Notes under the pieces: model-generated
Database searches by the model: none
The model's input: the letters and a program-made list of their open reading frames with translations, nothing else
What the model was told of the DNA's origin: nothing
Assembly: GCF_000412635.1 (NCBI RefSeq)
Contig: NZ_ASTG01000001.1
Coordinates: 62,001 to 126,000 of the forward strand
Source of the DNA: Sphingobium bisphenolivorans
GTDB lineage: Bacteria > Pseudomonadota > Alphaproteobacteria > Sphingomonadales > Sphingomonadaceae
DNA length: 64,000 nt
Direction: 5' to 3'
Shown here: positions 1 through 8,016 of the stretch, piece after piece
Numbering within the stretch: the first letter of the stretch is position 1
Layout: each line of letters starts with the position of its first letter
Made by a program: the position numbers and the translations under genes

Positions 1-356
1 ACGAACTGGCCCGCGCGCAGCTGGTAGCCCGGCGTCATGCCCGACAGGGGAAGGACAGAACCGCTTGCCACATTCGCCGAGACGACGGGCGTGCCGGGCG
101 ATCCGGTGTCGATGTCCTGCACGATTGGCATGACGGCACCGGCTTCCACGGCCTGCGCGAGCGTGTTCGCCCACACACGGCCATCCGGATCAGCCATCAG
201 CGGCGGCATGGACACCAGCATGGACCAGCGAGTGCCGAGCCGATTGATGCGCTGCGTCGGCCCGCCGAGGAACGGCGTGAGGATGGTGCCGAACGACATG
301 AGGTTCATCTTCGCCGCGCGCGGGCCCGGTGATGTCGGCAACAATATGGACGCCAT
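1..356 (-). CDS. Phage tail gene after the tape measure, 3' end cut by window
   Basis: The first 118 codons of a minus-strand gene are visible, starting MASILLPTSPGPRAAKM and still open at the window edge. Its ATG overlaps the tape-measure stop as TGATG, showing translational coupling. I do not recognise the family. A gene directly after the tape measure in siphovirus order is usually a distal tail or baseplate-hub component, so that is an inference from position only. Confidence 0.7.
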   Translation of the reverse strand, partial: MASILLPTSPGPRAAKMNLMSFGTILTPFLGGPTQRINRLGTRWSMLVSMPPLMADPDGRVWANTLAQAVEAGAVMPIVQDIDTGSPGTPVVSANVASGSVLPLSGMTPGYQLRAGQF

Positions 357-3001
357 CAGCCCCTCCCTGGGATGCGGCGGCGGCCCGCTCGCACCGCATC
401 GCTCCTGCTCTGGCCGACCGATGCGGCGACCACAGCTGGTGCGGATTTTTCAACGATGGAAACTGCGGCGTTGCCCGAAATCTGGTGGACGGCCGCCTGC
501 CACATTTCCGTGCTCGCCACTTCGATCCGAACAGCCCCGCCGCCCGATGCCGCCTGCAGTGTGCCAGCGGAGATCCGCGGCGCCCTGAAGCTGCCGTTGC
601 GGATCGCCTCCAGCTGGCCGCGACCGATCCGCTTGACCGCTTCGGCGTCGAAGACGAACTCCTGCCCGTGTACCAGGCCAGCGACCTGGTTGACGGGCAT
701 GTTGCCAGTATAGCCGCCAGAGGCGAATCCCGGAGGCAGGCTGGGCAGGGAATATTGCGGGACAGAAGTTGGCATGCTGGCGGCTGCACCGCCCCCGCCG
801 AACAGCCCGCCCAATGCCCTGGTCAGGTTGGCGACGATCGTCTGCTGGATAGCGATCTTGATCAGGTCGCCGACGATGCTGCGGGCGACATTGGAGAACA
901 CCTCGCCGAGATCGCCCGCGTTCATGATTGCATCGACGAGGCCGTTGTTCAGATCGTCGAGCGCACTCACCCCGATATTCTCAAAGGCATCGTCGAGGTT
1001 GGCACCCGTCTGGGCGATGCTCCGCTGATACTGCTCCAATGGGCTCGCATAGCGAAGGTTGAGCGACGCCTGCTCGGCGGCCTGCTTCGCATCAAGCTGC
1101 ACCAGCGCGGCCTGGGCGATCTTCTTTTGCGCGGCCGTTGCGGTCTGGCTCGCCAGCACCGCCTCCTGCTCGGCGCGCTCCTGGCTTTGCTTCAGCATCA
1201 GGATCCGCCGCTGTATGGCGAGCTCCTCCTTGCGGCCCATGGCGAGATCCAGCTGCGATTCCAGCACATCCTGCATCGCCCTGTTGGCGGCGGTCTCCAG
1301 CTCGAACCGTTCCCGGGCGCGATCGTCAGCCGCCTTGCGTTCGGCATTGATCTTTTCCTGCGCAATCACGGCAGCCTGCGCGGCAACCAGTTCGCTGCGC
1401 TGGGCGGAGGAGAGGTTTTCGTCCAGATCGAGCCGGCGCTTATAGCTTTCCAGCTGCGCATCAAGTGCCGCCAGTTCCGCCTTCAGCCGATCGTCGATTT
1501 CGCCGCTATAGTCGGCCTGGGCGCGCAGACCCGCGACCGCGAAATTATCCTTGTCGTCCTCATAACGCGCATCTGATCGCGCGGCGCGACGGGCCGCCGC
1601 ACGCTCAGACCGATCGCTTTTGTTGCGCGTTTCCAACACCTTCAGCGAAGCGTCACGCTCTTGTGTCGCACGATTGAGGGCCGCGTCATATGCCCCACGA
1701 TTGCCCGTGCGATTGAAGGTGCGCCTGGCGGCATCGGCGGCATCTTCATACCGCTGCTCGACCGCCGCGCGGGGATCATTGCGCGCCGTAACATCGCGTT
1801 GGGTCAACTGGCCGTAGCCTGTGACCATTGCCTTGCTGCTGTTTAGGATCGCGCCGTTGAGCTTGTCGATCCGATCCCTGATACCCTCATACTGCGCACG
1901 AAGAGCGGCATCCTCCTTGCTCAGGACGGTGGTCGCCATCTCATCGCCACTACGCAGAGCGCCGCGCAACTTCTGGTCGGCCTCCAGTTTGGACCTCGCG
2001 AGTTCCAGTTCCGCTACAGCGGCCTTGCGCGCATCGACCGCCTGTTGCCGCCGCGCATTGGATAGATTGATGCTGTCGATGATGCCCTGCCGCGTCGTCT
2101 CAGACGCGGCGCGTTCAGCGTTATTGAGCCGGTCAACCGCATCGCGCAGATCGTCCGTGGCATTGCTATGCCCCTTCTTCGCCTTCGAAGCATTGTCATC
2201 TGCGAGCGCAAGCGAGCCGAGCACAGTGACCGCGCCGAGCATGACCGCGCCCCAAGGCCCAGCGAGAAAACCGATCAGCCCCGAAGCTTCGCCTTTGATC
2301 ATGCCGATCGCCTGCACCACCTGGGGAGCCTGCGCCGCGAAGATCTGCATGGGCTTCGCACCCATGCCAAATTGCGTGGCCACGTCGCTGATCTGGAACG
2401 ACAGCTGCTGATAGCCGGCTTTCTGCTCACCCGCGCTCGCAGCCGCTTTGCGGCCCGCGCCCTGGAACTGTCCGGTGGCGGCGGCCGCAAGATTGGCTTC
2501 GATCTGGATCCGCTCCAGCGCACCAGCCTGCTCGGTTAGCTGTCGCGCCTGCAGTTCGGCTTGGGCTGCGGCGGCGCGCGCGGCGCGGACCTGCAGATCC
2601 GTCGCGCGCGATAGTTCGTTCTCTCCCAGCGCCGCGCGCTCGGCCGCGTCGGCGATCAGCCGCAGGGCGGACGCCTGCTGCTGAGCCGCCGCAGCTGCTG
2701 CCTTCGCATCGCCTACGCCCAGGTCGAGCCCGCCACCTTTCAAGCGAGGTGCCTCGATCGCCTGCGCCGCCATCTTCTGGATGTCCGTGAAATTCTTCCG
2801 GAAATCCTCCTTGATGGCTCGCAGCGAGTTGGAAAGGCCCGCGCCTTTCAGCTGCGAAAAGCGCTGCTCCACCTTGTCGAGCTCACGCTCCACCACCTTC
2901 TCGAAATCGCCGACGACATTCTCTGCGGCGGCCATGTTCTTGCGCAGCAGTTCCGTCGATGCATCGATCCGAAGCAACAAGTCTTTGACGTCGGTTGCCA
3001 C
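356..3001 (-). CDS. Phage tail tape measure protein
   Basis: This 881-residue protein sets tail length and is ejected with the DNA. Alanine-rich helical segments make up residues 1-190. A conserved block around residues 191-235 (GYQQLSFQISDVATQFGMG) is typical of lambda/HK97-type tape measures. It is followed by a hydrophobic stretch at about 241-267 and long charged coiled-coil regions. The C-terminal motif FASGGYTGNMPVNQVAGLVH is also common in this family. It follows the tail chaperones, as expected, but one unrelated secreted gene and a terminator separate it from them, so it probably needs its own promoter or read-through. Confidence 0.92.
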   Translation of the reverse strand: MATDVKDLLLRIDASTELLRKNMAAAENVVGDFEKVVERELDKVEQRFSQLKGAGLSNSLRAIKEDFRKNFTDIQKMAAQAIEAPRLKGGGLDLGVGDAKAAAAAAQQQASALRLIADAAERAALGENELSRATDLQVRAARAAAAQAELQARQLTEQAGALERIQIEANLAAAATGQFQGAGRKAAASAGEQKAGYQQLSFQISDVATQFGMGAKPMQIFAAQAPQVVQAIGMIKGEASGLIGFLAGPWGAVMLGAVTVLGSLALADDNASKAKKGHSNATDDLRDAVDRLNNAERAASETTRQGIIDSINLSNARRQQAVDARKAAVAELELARSKLEADQKLRGALRSGDEMATTVLSKEDAALRAQYEGIRDRIDKLNGAILNSSKAMVTGYGQLTQRDVTARNDPRAAVEQRYEDAADAARRTFNRTGNRGAYDAALNRATQERDASLKVLETRNKSDRSERAAARRAARSDARYEDDKDNFAVAGLRAQADYSGEIDDRLKAELAALDAQLESYKRRLDLDENLSSAQRSELVAAQAAVIAQEKINAERKAADDRARERFELETAANRAMQDVLESQLDLAMGRKEELAIQRRILMLKQSQERAEQEAVLASQTATAAQKKIAQAALVQLDAKQAAEQASLNLRYASPLEQYQRSIAQTGANLDDAFENIGVSALDDLNNGLVDAIMNAGDLGEVFSNVARSIVGDLIKIAIQQTIVANLTRALGGLFGGGGAAASMPTSVPQYSLPSLPPGFASGGYTGNMPVNQVAGLVHGQEFVFDAEAVKRIGRGQLEAIRNGSFRAPRISAGTLQAASGGGAVRIEVASTEMWQAAVHQISGNAAVSIVEKSAPAVVAASVGQSRSDAVRAGRRRIPGRG

Positions 3002-3016
3002 GCGTCACCCCACAAC

Positions 3017-3049
3017 AAAAAGGCCGCCACGGGGTCGTCCCGGGCGGCC
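3017..3049 (-). terminator. Rho-independent terminator upstream of tape measure
   Basis: On the minus strand GGCCGCC and GGCGGCC pair across a 14-nt loop and are followed by TTTTTGTT. It sits just after the secreted-protein gene and before the tape measure start, so it probably ends the secreted gene's transcript. Confidence 0.75.
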
Positions 3050-3085
3050 ATCCAATTCATGCCGATCAGTGCTCGGCGGCGAAGG

Positions 3086-3502
3086 CTAAAACTTCTGGTT
3101 CACCTTAGGGAAGCCAGAGAACGGCTTCGGCTCGCAAGTGCCTTTACTAACAAGCATGCCGAGCTCTCCCTTTCTCGGGAAATACCCAACATAATACGAT
3201 CCATCTTTGCGGTTCACTTGCTCTATGGACTTTTCCAGAAGCGGGTTCCCCTCAGCGTTTTTCTCGATGAAGGTGATATGGTCGTCTGCAGAAGAATGGA
3301 TGTCTCTGACGTATCCGCAATCTTCTTCGCAGTATTTACCCGCCTTCAGGTCAACTCTGTAGGTCCGCCGATCTTCGCTCTTGTCGATCGACAAGGTCGA
3401 GAGGTTCGTCATCTCCTGTGTCCCAACACAGACCAGGTCGAACTGATCCGCCGCGTGGCCAACGGTCGGCACGGCAGCGAGCATGATCGCGATCCACTTC
3501 AT
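3086..3502 (-). CDS. Secreted hypothetical protein, candidate moron
   Basis: The product is about 138 residues from the ATG at 3502. I chose this start because a strong GGAGGGG ribosome site precedes it; an in-frame GTG ten codons upstream also exists. It opens with a signal peptide (MKWIAIMLAAVPTVGHA, predicted cut before ADQ). The mature part has four cysteines (VCVG, KYCEEDCG, TCEP) and no family I recognise. It breaks the tail gene order between the chaperones and the tape measure, is AT-richer than its neighbours and has its own terminator. These are marks of a moron, a gene expressed from the lysogen. Lysogenic conversion or superinfection exclusion is possible but unproven. Confidence 0.8.
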   Translation of the reverse strand: MKWIAIMLAAVPTVGHAADQFDLVCVGTQEMTNLSTLSIDKSEDRRTYRVDLKAGKYCEEDCGYVRDIHSSADDHITFIEKNAEGNPLLEKSIEQVNRKDGSYYVGYFPRKGELGMLVSKGTCEPKPFSGFPKVNQKF

Positions 3503-3528
3503 AACCCCTCCATCAATCTCGAGGGGCT

Positions 3529-3654
3529 TCACCTATCACGATCTTCCACGCAATTCATAGACTTCCATCCCTCCATGGCAGCCCAGAACTCGTGCGGTGT
3601 GCTCGCCCACCATTCATGAGGCCGCCATTGAAGGGCAGCAGCCGCAAGGCCCAT
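3529..3654 (-). CDS. Small tail assembly chaperone (gp10.1/Phage_TAC-like), 41 aa
   Basis: A 41-codon gene starts at an ATG overlapping the stop of the preceding chaperone (TGATG). The product, with motifs LQWRPHEWW and TPHEFWAAMEGW, has the tryptophan pattern of the small GTA gp10.1-like tail chaperone family. Its frame is also reached by a -1 slip from the upstream gene and stays open upstream to about 3885, so a lambda G/GT-style fusion is an alternative to simple coupling. Family membership is judged from the motif only. Confidence 0.7.
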   Translation of the reverse strand: MGLAAAALQWRPHEWWASTPHEFWAAMEGWKSMNCVEDRDR

Positions 3655-4070
3655 CAGCCGACGGCGGGGGCTGACTCCGTCGTCTTCTTCGTCGCCGTCG
3701 GCTTCAGTTCCCCCGCTGCGGTGTATCCGCCCGTGGTCGCCATCGCCAGCATGCCGGCGATGGTGGAAAGCGACATGGAGAATCCGCCCTCGGCCTCGAT
3801 CATCAGTTCGGCGATGCGGGTCGGGTTGGATCCAGCATAGCCCTTGTTTTCGGTGGAGCGGCCCCATGCGCGAACGCACTCGCACGCGATGATGGCCGTG
3901 TCGCCCGCGCTGAGCGTCCCGGCAAGAGCGGCCTGGGCGAGTTCCATGAGGCCCTTGCCAGTGGCACGCTCAAAGGCATGAATAGCTTCGTAGCTGGGCC
4001 GCAGACCCACCGGCTCGCCGTCCAGGGTGAGCGTGAGCTCACCCCTTTCATTGTTAGCCTCCCGGCTCAT
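3654..4070 (-). CDS. Tail assembly chaperone, GTA gp10-like
   Basis: The 138-residue product matches the gene-transfer-agent tail chaperone family: it opens with a beta-rich LTLDGEPVGLRPSYEAI segment, then helices with FERATGKGLMEL and CVRAWG. These chaperones coat the tape measure during tail assembly. I place the start at the ATG overlapping the major tail protein stop by four bases (ATGA), rather than an upstream in-frame ATG lying inside that gene. It overlaps the 41-codon gene downstream. Confidence 0.85.
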   Translation of the reverse strand: MSREANNERGELTLTLDGEPVGLRPSYEAIHAFERATGKGLMELAQAALAGTLSAGDTAIIACECVRAWGRSTENKGYAGSNPTRIAELMIEAEGGFSMSLSTIAGMLAMATTGGYTAAGELKPTATKKTTESAPAVG

Positions 4071-4498
4071 GCCAGCGCGTCCGTGGTGGGCGCAGCCGCC
4101 AGCGTCAGCTGGAAGTCGCACTTCACGACATCATTCTTGCCCATGTCGGTGTTGAAGTTGCCGACATACATGGAGGCTTCAAACACCACGTCCGCTTCCA
4201 CGCCTTCGGAGCCACCCTTGCGGATCTGGAAACCCACAGGGGCGCTCCCCGCTGCGGCCGTTTCCAGCTTGGTGAAGCCATTCGCGTCGGGCAGGTTCGG
4301 GTAGATCTCGCTGTCGATCGTCAGCGCCTTCAGCCCCGGGGCCTGCGTCCCATAGGGGAAGTCGTCCTTCGTCGAGGTGTCGATCAGGTTCGACGTGCGG
4401 TTGATCTTGAGCGAGGTACCGCCCTTGATCTCATTATAGGTGCCGGGCGTGGCGCTCTCGATCCACAGCCGGTAGTCATTGCCCAATTTCTTGGCCAT
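4067..4498 (-). CDS. Phage major tail (tube) protein
   Basis: The product has 143 residues and the usual features of a TP901-1/HK97-type tail tube protein: an N-terminal MAKKLGNDYRLWIESATPGTY, a central TSNLIDTSTKDDFPYGTQAPGLK segment and a C-terminal beta strand NDVVKCDFQLTLAAAPTT. The subunit stacks in rings to form the tail tube around the tape measure. It is followed by the chaperone gene with a 4-base overlap and preceded by the tail terminator, which is canonical order. Confidence 0.9.
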   Translation of the reverse strand: MAKKLGNDYRLWIESATPGTYNEIKGGTSLKINRTSNLIDTSTKDDFPYGTQAPGLKALTIDSEIYPNLPDANGFTKLETAAAGSAPVGFQIRKGGSEGVEADVVFEASMYVGNFNTDMGKNDVVKCDFQLTLAAAPTTDALA

Positions 4499-4537
4499 CG
4501 TTCACTCCTTCAGGTTAGCCCCTGCGGGGACATGCGA

Positions 4538-4927
4538 TCAGGCGCGAAGCGCCAGGATCTGGAACCGGCTTTCGCCGACATAGCCGTCGCCCTCCGCCGT
4601 CAGGACAGCGGTCGCACCCAGCAATGAAAAGGACAGCTGCCAGCCATCGTGCTCGGCCTGGACGCCATCCAGCGCCGCCTCCGCCTTGCCCTTGATCTGC
4701 AGCAGCGACTTGCGCTCTTCCGCTTCCGTCACGGTCATCACCGACAACGTGGCGCGGCGATCGGGATCATCCTTCCCGCCGAGCGGTACCGTTTCGATGT
4801 CGCCGATAATGACGACGGGCGGCGGCGTGTTCTCCGGCACATGCTGGTAAACCGGCGCGCCGAGGCCCGTGACGGCTGACAATAGATCGAACGCGGCCTT
4901 CTCGATCGCGTCTTCAGCACTGGTCAT
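4538..4927 (-). CDS. Tail terminator / completion protein (DUF3168-like)
   Basis: The 129-residue product resembles the DUF3168 family (lambda gpU/HK97 gp-type tail terminators). It has an N-terminal helix (AIEKAAFDLLSAVTGLGAPV), then VYQHVPENTPPPVVIIGDIE, and a C-terminal beta strand RFQILALRA. These proteins cap the finished tail and join it to the head. The start overlaps the previous stop as TGATG. Confidence 0.85.
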   Translation of the reverse strand: MTSAEDAIEKAAFDLLSAVTGLGAPVYQHVPENTPPPVVIIGDIETVPLGGKDDPDRRATLSVMTVTEAEERKSLLQIKGKAEAALDGVQAEHDGWQLSFSLLGATAVLTAEGDGYVGESRFQILALRA

Positions 4928-5388
4928 CAGTCACCCCCTGCGACGCGGCGCAGGATCCGGTCCCACACGCCCTTCAGCCGATTGTTGAGCACTGCCCGCG
5001 CGTCCGAATAGCGACCCGTGACGAAGCGCTTCGCGCCGATCGCCCGCACCCTCATGGTGTAGCGGCTCGTGCCGCCTCCCGGGCTGCGGCGATTGGCGGT
5101 CACGGTCTGCCCCTTGCGGCCAAGGTCTAGGATGCGCGCATAAAAGAGCTTGCGCTTTTCCGCCTTCGTGCCCGTGATGCCGATCGACACCGACAGGGAA
5201 TTGCGGCGGAGCCGGCGTTTGATCCCAGCCTGCAGCGCACCCGTGCGACGTGGCGCGCGAGCGACCATCTGGCGTTCGATCTCACGGCTGCCATCATCCA
5301 GCACGGTGGCGATCTCATCGCGGGCAGCATCGGGCAGAGAGCGGAGCAGGCGGCGGATCGACGCGCCACCCTGGACACGACGCGCCAT
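4927..5388 (-). CDS. HK97 gp10-like head-tail joining protein
   Basis: The 153-residue basic product matches the HK97-gp10 family: MVARAPRRTGALQAGIK is the classic RTGxLxxxI motif, followed by IGITGTKAEKRKLFYARIL. I set the start at the ATG that overlaps the upstream stop (TGATG at 5386-5390); a longer reading frame upstream lies inside the previous gene. It acts at the head-tail interface or tail tip during assembly. Confidence 0.85.
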   Translation of the reverse strand: MARRVQGGASIRRLLRSLPDAARDEIATVLDDGSREIERQMVARAPRRTGALQAGIKRRLRRNSLSVSIGITGTKAEKRKLFYARILDLGRKGQTVTANRRSPGGGTSRYTMRVRAIGAKRFVTGRYSDARAVLNNRLKGVWDRILRRVAGGD

Positions 5389-5759
5389 CAGCCGAGGCCC
5401 GCCTGCCATTCGCAATCGAGCTCGAGCCGATCGCGGCGGCCGTAGGGATCGTCGATCCGCCGGATATTCCACGGGCCGCCGATAACCTCATAGGCGTCGC
5501 CGACCTTCTTCACTTCCACGATCCGATGCTTCGCCGTTACGTCGGAACGATGCCGGATCACGAACCGGGTGACGCTGACCGCGCGCTGGATGCTGTCGCG
5601 CGTGATTTCATCCCCGCGCAGCGGCACCTTCTTCGCCCAGATAACGGCCACCGGCGACCAGGCCGTCGTCCATCCGCCTTGTCCGTTGGAAACGCGGCCT
5701 TCGATCTCGATCCGGATGCGGGTGCGAAGATCGCCGGCGCGCAGCGGTTGGAACGCCAT
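5388..5759 (-). CDS. Head closure protein (SPP1 gp16 / Phage_H_T_join-like)
   Basis: About 123 residues from an ATG that overlaps the upstream stop as TAATG. The sequence has the signature of head closure proteins: AGDLRTRIRIEIEGR near the start, a WAKKVPLRGDE segment and a C-terminal RRIDDPYGRRDRLELDCE. The protein plugs the connector after DNA packaging and is the docking surface for the tail. Confidence 0.87.
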   Translation of the reverse strand: MAFQPLRAGDLRTRIRIEIEGRVSNGQGGWTTAWSPVAVIWAKKVPLRGDEITRDSIQRAVSVTRFVIRHRSDVTAKHRIVEVKKVGDAYEVIGGPWNIRRIDDPYGRRDRLELDCEWQAGLG

Positions 5760-6328
5760 TATAGCACCGGCATCCGATAGCCGCTGCACAGCAGGCCGAA
5801 CGCGCTGGGCATGCCGCCGCTCGCCTCGCCCTCCATGGCAACGTCGCGCATGGCGTAGAGATGGCCAAGCGCCAGCTTCGCGGCCGCGATCAGCGGCCGA
5901 GGGCAAGCATCGGCAGGATAGCCCGCATCAAATGTCACAGTGACCGGGCCACCTTCCGGCCAGCTGCTTCCCGGCGCAGGCGTGAGCGCACCGTCAACCG
6001 ACAGCCGCCAGCTGCCAGCGGGCAGATCGACGGAAACCCCGTCGCTCCCGATGTAGCTGACGGCGGTGATGGTGATCGTCGGCACGGGCCCGACGCCCAG
6101 ATGCATGCCCCGGCCAAAAGCCGGGAACGTCGCCACGATGCCGCTCACCACGCCGAGGCGGACGCTGCAGAACTTCTCGACCAGCTGCAGGGCAGCGTCG
6201 CGAAGCACTTCAATAAGATCATCCTCCTCGGCATCATCCACGCGCAGATGCAGCTTGGCCGCATCCAGGCTCAACAGGGCCTCCCCATAGCCGTCGGGCA
6301 TGGCCATGGGGGTCAGGGTGAACAACAT
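5759..6328 (-). CDS. Head-tail connector (gp6-like adaptor)
   Basis: The product has 189 residues. The N-terminal LSLDAAKLHLRVDDAEEDDLIEVL followed by a helix (LRDAALQLVEKFC) is the usual start of gp6-type adaptors. The C-terminal half has GYPADACPRPLIAAAKLALGHLY, also characteristic. It forms the ring under the portal. It overlaps the head closure gene. Confidence 0.88.
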   Translation of the reverse strand: MLFTLTPMAMPDGYGEALLSLDAAKLHLRVDDAEEDDLIEVLRDAALQLVEKFCSVRLGVVSGIVATFPAFGRGMHLGVGPVPTITITAVSYIGSDGVSVDLPAGSWRLSVDGALTPAPGSSWPEGGPVTVTFDAGYPADACPRPLIAAAKLALGHLYAMRDVAMEGEASGGMPSAFGLLCSGYRMPVL

Positions 6329-6343
6329 CGCGGCGCGGGCCCC

Positions 6344-6658
6344 TTACTTGGCTTCGGCCTTGGCGAAGGCGATCGCCTCCTTGTCCGCGTCGGCCCAGCC
6401 TTCCTTGACGGCCCGCTTTGCTTCCGCCGGGAGAAGGCGGGCAACGCTGTCGGCCTTGTGCTCGCCGCGATCGACCAGCACGCGCACCTCGACCTTGCTG
6501 GCCTCGATCGCCTCAGCGAGTTCGTGCTCGCCATCAGCCAGCGCCTGCGCGGCCTTCGCCAATTCGGCTTTCAGCGCTTCATTTTCGGGGTCACCAGCAA
6601 GCGCCTCACGCGCAGCAGTGACGGCGGCCTGCAGGGCCGCGATATTCGGTTTCGACAT
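6344..6658 (-). CDS. Small helical phage protein between capsid and connector
   Basis: The 104-residue product is alanine- and glutamate-rich, mostly helical with heptad character in residues 8-55 and an acidic/lysine-rich C-terminus. I do not recognise a family. Position between the capsid and connector genes suggests a head-associated role, but that is only context. Confidence 0.7.
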   Translation of the reverse strand: MSKPNIAALQAAVTAAREALAGDPENEALKAELAKAAQALADGEHELAEAIEASKVEVRVLVDRGEHKADSVARLLPAEAKRAVKEGWADADKEAIAFAKAEAK

Positions 6659-6689
6659 GGAAGATCCCTAAACCAGAGAAAGGACGAAC

Positions 6690-6716
6690 GGGCCCGGCGA
6701 TTAGACCGGGCCCCGC
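6690..6716 (-). terminator. Strong GC hairpin after the capsid gene
   Basis: GGGCCCGG and CCGGGCCC form an 8-bp perfect stem with an 8-nt loop just after the capsid stop. There is no long T-run, so it may be an attenuator or an mRNA-stabilising stem. Confidence 0.55.
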
Positions 6717-6720
6717 ATCA

Positions 6721-7950
6721 TCAGGTCGCGCTGTTGCGGTAGCGCTTCACCGCCCCGCCGACGTCCATGAAGTTGCCCCCCGAGCGGAGGAAGGCGAGGA
6801 AACCGACCTGGCCCTTCCGCGCATAGGCGCTGTCCGTGAACCGGAACATCTCGATCGCCATGGTATCGCGGATGACATAGTGGCTGAAATCGCCGAACCC
6901 GATGGAATAGGCATTCGCTGCCATATCGGCCACGTGCTGGTTCACCTTGATCGGATAGCCGAGCAGCGTGTCGAGCTTGCCATTGTTCGCCAGATCATAG
7001 CCGGGGAGGAAGATCGGACGATTCTGGCTGTCCTTCAGCTTCTTCACCACCTTCACCGAACTGTCGTTCATCATGAAGCGGCAATTGCCACCTTCGCGAT
7101 AGGCCGGATCAACGCTGTGCTCCAGATCAACCAGGTCGTCGTAAATGACCGTGCCGGTCTGTCCCGTCGTGCCCGTCTTGCCGGTGCCCGCCGCGACCAT
7201 CACACCAGTCGGTTGGCCGGAACCAGTGCCGATCGTGTAATGCTTGTTGGTGACGCGGCCGAGGCGGGTCACCAAGCGAGCGCGGACGAAGGCTTCGATA
7301 TCAACGCTGCTATCCTGCAGTAGTTCGATCGGCACGGCGACAGTCTTCGAGCTATACTTATAGACTGGCAGATCCTTGGTGCCGAACGTCAGGTCTGCAT
7401 CCGCAGCGGTGGCGTTCTGGTCGAGGATCTCGCCCTCTTCCGAGGTGCCGTCGCTGGTCGGCCAGTTCATCCCGTTGCCGGAGCCCGTCTGCAGAACGGT
7501 CGCCATGCCGGGCGCGCGCATGCCGCCAAATGCCTTCAATGCATCGAGCACCGTCTGCGCGACATCGGTCTGGACGGTATAGCCGCCTTCGCTGCCGGTG
7601 GTCGTCGACATGGTGTTCTGCACGGCGGCGAGGTGCGCCTGCCATTCATCGGCCGACAGGGCATTGTCGCCGCCGCGCAGCCACTTGGCGAACAGGCGGC
7701 TCGCCTCGCTGTTCTGGTCGCGGCCGACGCGATTGGCGGCATCGATCACGTTGCTGGTGAGCGCGGTTTCGGCGGCCAGCTGGTTCATGCGCTGGTGTCG
7801 TTCGATCTTGGCGTCGATATCCTCGATCTCGGCGATGCCGGCATCATAGGCGGCCTGGTTGTCGGTGGTCCACGGACCTTCCTTCTTCACCAGATCCTGC
7901 AGCGACTTCGCCTTTGCCGCGCGCTGCTCGCGGAGAGCCTGAATGCTCAT
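6721..7950 (-). CDS. HK97-family major capsid protein
   Basis: The 409-residue product has a coiled-coil delta domain (about residues 1-110, rich in charged residues, ending near RLFAKWLRGG) that acts as built-in scaffold and is removed by the adjacent protease. The HK97 fold follows, marked by TTGSEGGYTVQTDV, the E-loop region and the conserved C-terminal GYPIKVNQHVADM and DTMAIEMFRFTDSAYARKGQ. No separate scaffold gene is present. Stem-loops lie on both sides of this gene. Confidence 0.95.
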   Translation of the reverse strand: MSIQALREQRAAKAKSLQDLVKKEGPWTTDNQAAYDAGIAEIEDIDAKIERHQRMNQLAAETALTSNVIDAANRVGRDQNSEASRLFAKWLRGGDNALSADEWQAHLAAVQNTMSTTTGSEGGYTVQTDVAQTVLDALKAFGGMRAPGMATVLQTGSGNGMNWPTSDGTSEEGEILDQNATAADADLTFGTKDLPVYKYSSKTVAVPIELLQDSSVDIEAFVRARLVTRLGRVTNKHYTIGTGSGQPTGVMVAAGTGKTGTTGQTGTVIYDDLVDLEHSVDPAYREGGNCRFMMNDSSVKVVKKLKDSQNRPIFLPGYDLANNGKLDTLLGYPIKVNQHVADMAANAYSIGFGDFSHYVIRDTMAIEMFRFTDSAYARKGQVGFLAFLRSGGNFMDVGGAVKRYRNSAT

Positions 7951-7973
7951 GTACGCTTCTCCATCATGAAAAT

Positions 7974-7991
7974 GGGCCGCGAAAGCGGCCC
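7974..7991 (-). other. GAAA/TTTC-loop hairpin in capsid gene leader
   Basis: GGGCCGC and GCGGCCC form a perfect 7-bp stem with a 4-nt loop, followed on the minus strand by ATTTTC, between the protease stop and the capsid start. It could be a processing or partial termination site that sets the capsid mRNA level. Confidence 0.5.
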
Positions 7992-8016
7992 GGGTGGTCT
8001 CCCTCGCGCGGCGCGC

